Part shown: positions 21,094 through 22,720 of the stretch, in pieces
Numbering within the stretch: position 1 is the first letter of the stretch
Layout: every line of letters begins with the position of its first letter
Assembly (NCBI GenBank): GCA_934481345.1
Contig: CAKSPF010000018.1
Span: 1-22,720, forward strand
Length of the DNA: 22,720 bases
Source of the DNA: an uncultured Clostridia bacterium
GTDB taxonomy: Bacteria > Bacillota > Clostridia > UMGS1810
Direction of reading: 5' to 3'
Made by a program: the position numbers and the translations under genes
Notes under the pieces: generated by a model
Told to the model about the DNA's origin: nothing
The model's database searches: none
The model's input: only the letters and a program-made list of their open reading frames with translations

Positions 21094-22514
21094 TAAGTAA
21101 TCTTGTATGGAAATTTGCAGAGCGAATGGCAGCTCAGATGGTGACACTGATAGTTTCTGTTGTATTAGCAAGATTATTAGCTCCATCTCACTATGGAACA
21201 GTAGCAATAGTTACAATTTTTATAACTATTGCAAATGTATTTGTCAGTGATGGTTTCGGAAGTGCTTTGATACAGAAGAAAGATGCAGATAAACTTGATT
21301 TTTCTTCAGTTTTGTATTTTAATATAGCGTTGTCAATTCTCCTGTATTTTATTTTGTTTTTTTCAGCACCGATAATCGCTGATTTTTATGGTGAAGGATA
21401 TGAAATATTGACACCGGTATTTAGGGTTTTGGGATTAAGACTTATTCCTGCAGCGATTAATTCCGTCCAACAGGCATATGTATCTAAAAACATGATTTTC
21501 AAGAAATTTTTCTTGTCAACATTGCTGGGGACGATTGTTTCAGGGGGCGTTGGAATATGGATGGCTTACAGCGGCTTTGGAGTTTGGGCACTTGTAGCTC
21601 AATATCTTGTTAGCACAACAGTTTCAACAGTAGTTCTTATGTTTTCAATCGGAAATATTTTTGTGATGAAGTTTTCGTTGTCGCGACTGAAAACACTTTT
21701 TGCGTTTGGATGGAAAATTCTTTGCACCGGATTGCTTATTACGGGTTATCAGGAATTAAGGGCTCTTATTATCGGAAAATTATATACAGCTGAAAACCTT
21801 GCTTATTATGATAAAGGCAAGCAATTTCCAAATCTTATTGTTACGAATATAAATGTATCAATAGGAGCGGTGCTTTTTCCAAAACTTGCAAATCAACAAG
21901 ATAATATTGATGCTCTCAAGAAAACAACACGTAATTCTATTCGATTTAGTTCATACATTATGAGCCCTATAATGCTTGGCTTATTGGTAGTTGCTGATTC
22001 ATTTGTACGTGTTGTTTTAACAGAAAAGTGGCTTCCGTGTGTTCCGTTTTTACAACTATTTTGTATATTTTATTTATTCCAACCGATTCACACTGCAAAC
22101 ACACAAGCAATTAAAGCTATGGGACGCGGGGATTTAGTATTAAAACTTGAAATTATACGAGATGTAATTCAATTGCTTGTTTTATTCGCGGTGATGTGGA
22201 TAAGTGTTGAGGCAATTGTTGTTAGTATGGCGGTTATGTCAACGCTTTTTGTCTTTGTTAACGCATATCCTAATATAAAACTTTTGAATTACACGATTAA
22301 AGAGCAACTTTCGGACATTTTGCCCAATGTTATAATGGCATTGATTATGTCGGCTGCTGCCAGCTTAATTCGATTGTTCTCTATGCCTGACTTTGTAAAT
22401 TTATTTGTTCAGGTTTTTTCGGGAATATGTATTTATATGATATTATCTATAGTTACAAAAAATAAAGAATTTACTTATATAAAAAATTTTTGCTTAAAGA
22501 AACGTATTAAATAA
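21072..22514 (+). CDS. Wzx-type polysaccharide flippase (MOP superfamily, WzxC-like)
   Basis: A 480-aa membrane protein with about twelve to fourteen hydrophobic helices. It starts KGLISNLVWKFAERMAAQMV and has VLARLLAPSHYGTVAIV, FVSDGFGSALIQKKDADKLD and FRVLGLRLIPAAINSVQQAY, all characteristic of the WzxC/TuaB branch of the MOP flippases. It would move undecaprenyl-linked repeat units across the membrane for the polymerase at 15312. AAAAGGAG precedes ATG 21072 inside the previous gene. Gene content therefore indicates Wzx/Wzy export rather than an ABC transporter, none of which is present here. Confidence 0.92.
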   Translation: MANKKGLISNLVWKFAERMAAQMVTLIVSVVLARLLAPSHYGTVAIVTIFITIANVFVSDGFGSALIQKKDADKLDFSSVLYFNIALSILLYFILFFSAPIIADFYGEGYEILTPVFRVLGLRLIPAAINSVQQAYVSKNMIFKKFFLSTLLGTIVSGGVGIWMAYSGFGVWALVAQYLVSTTVSTVVLMFSIGNIFVMKFSLSRLKTLFAFGWKILCTGLLITGYQELRALIIGKLYTAENLAYYDKGKQFPNLIVTNINVSIGAVLFPKLANQQDNIDALKKTTRNSIRFSSYIMSPIMLGLLVVADSFVRVVLTEKWLPCVPFLQLFCIFYLFQPIHTANTQAIKAMGRGDLVLKLEIIRDVIQLLVLFAVMWISVEAIVVSMAVMSTLFVFVNAYPNIKLLNYTIKEQLSDILPNVIMALIMSAAASLIRLFSMPDFVNLFVQVFSGICIYMILSIVTKNKEFTYIKNFCLKKRIK

Positions 22515-22573
22515 TATGTAGTTACGTATTAAAAATCATCAATATAGAATGAGTTATAACGGGAGGTCATACT

Positions 22574-22720
22574 ATGAAAAAGGTTATGCTGGTTTTCGGC
22601 ACAAGACCGGAGGCAATCAAAATGTGCCCGTTGGTAAATGAGCTGAAAACAAGAAAAAATATTGAAACGATAGTTTGCGTTACGGGGCAGCACAGACAGA
22701 TGCTCGACCAGGTGCTTGAG
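22574..22720 (+). CDS. wecB: UDP-N-acetylglucosamine 2-epimerase (non-hydrolysing), 5' part only
   Basis: Only the first 49 codons are in the window. MKKVMLVFGTRPEAIKMCPL and VCVTGQHRQMLDQVLE are the diagnostic N-terminus of WecB/MnaA-type enzymes (usual length about 370-390 aa), which interconvert UDP-GlcNAc and UDP-ManNAc. It indicates a ManNAc or ManNAcA residue in the polymer or in a linkage unit. GGGAGG is 7 nt before the ATG. The 59-bp gap after the flippase is the widest in the operon but holds no visible terminator or clear promoter. Confidence 0.93.
   Translation, partial: MKKVMLVFGTRPEAIKMCPLVNELKTRKNIETIVCVTGQHRQMLDQVLE

Overview
The window is an AT-rich stretch from a member of the Bacillota, most likely a gut-type Clostridia. 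The support is strong GGAGG-type ribosome binding sites, frequent TTG/GTG starts, Firmicutes-type phage tail proteins of the XkdX kind and Clostridia-like capsule genes. No rRNA, tRNA, CRISPR array or intact insertion sequence was seen. The dominant content is a surface-polysaccharide (capsule/EPS) locus, with a DNA-inversion module and a phage tail-fibre cassette in front of it.

Layout. (1) 1-2609: two small serine recombinases with a two-gene unit of unknown function between them (785-1644). Directly upstream of that unit is a 151-bp segment (610-760) bounded by perfect 18-bp inverted repeats. It contains a good sigma-A promoter pointing away from the unit, so it looks like an invertible promoter caught in OFF. 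A second, imperfect inverted-repeat structure containing a terminator (1657-1781) precedes recombinase 2. (2) 2610-4857, minus strand: a NTP_transf_5-type nucleotidyltransferase and a GT4-like glycosyltransferase, sharing one promoter and one terminator. (3) 5196-8213: an isolated tail-fibre cassette, made of a fibre with a BppU-like N-terminus, an XkdW-position protein, XkdX and a strong terminator. The fibre's last ~38 codons look like the variable region of a diversity-generating retroelement (DGR). No reverse transcriptase or template repeat is in the window. (4) 8246-22720, plus strand: a tightly packed EPS operon behind a strong promoter. It begins with a truncated CapD-type epimerase/dehydratase remnant. 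Then come a DegT aminotransferase, an initiating phosphoglycosyl transferase, a GNAT-GT2 fusion interrupted at a G9 tract, four more glycosyltransferases around a Wzy-like polymerase, a TupA-like ATP-grasp protein, a pyruvyl transferase, a FrhB/FdhB-type Fe-S protein, a Wzx flippase and the start of a UDP-GlcNAc 2-epimerase.

How it fits together. The EPS genes form a Wzx/Wzy-dependent pathway. The aminotransferase makes an amino sugar, the phosphoglycosyl transferase loads the first sugar phosphate on undecaprenyl phosphate, glycosyltransferases extend the unit, it is decorated (acyl, pyruvyl, possibly amino-acid groups), flipped and polymerised.

The notable point is the density of variation machinery in under 11 kb: an apparent inverton, a G9 slippage tract at a frameshift, and a DGR-type variable region. 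Three different mechanisms could therefore diversify surface or adhesion functions at one place. These are readings of sequence only; read-level evidence and genome-wide searches were not available.
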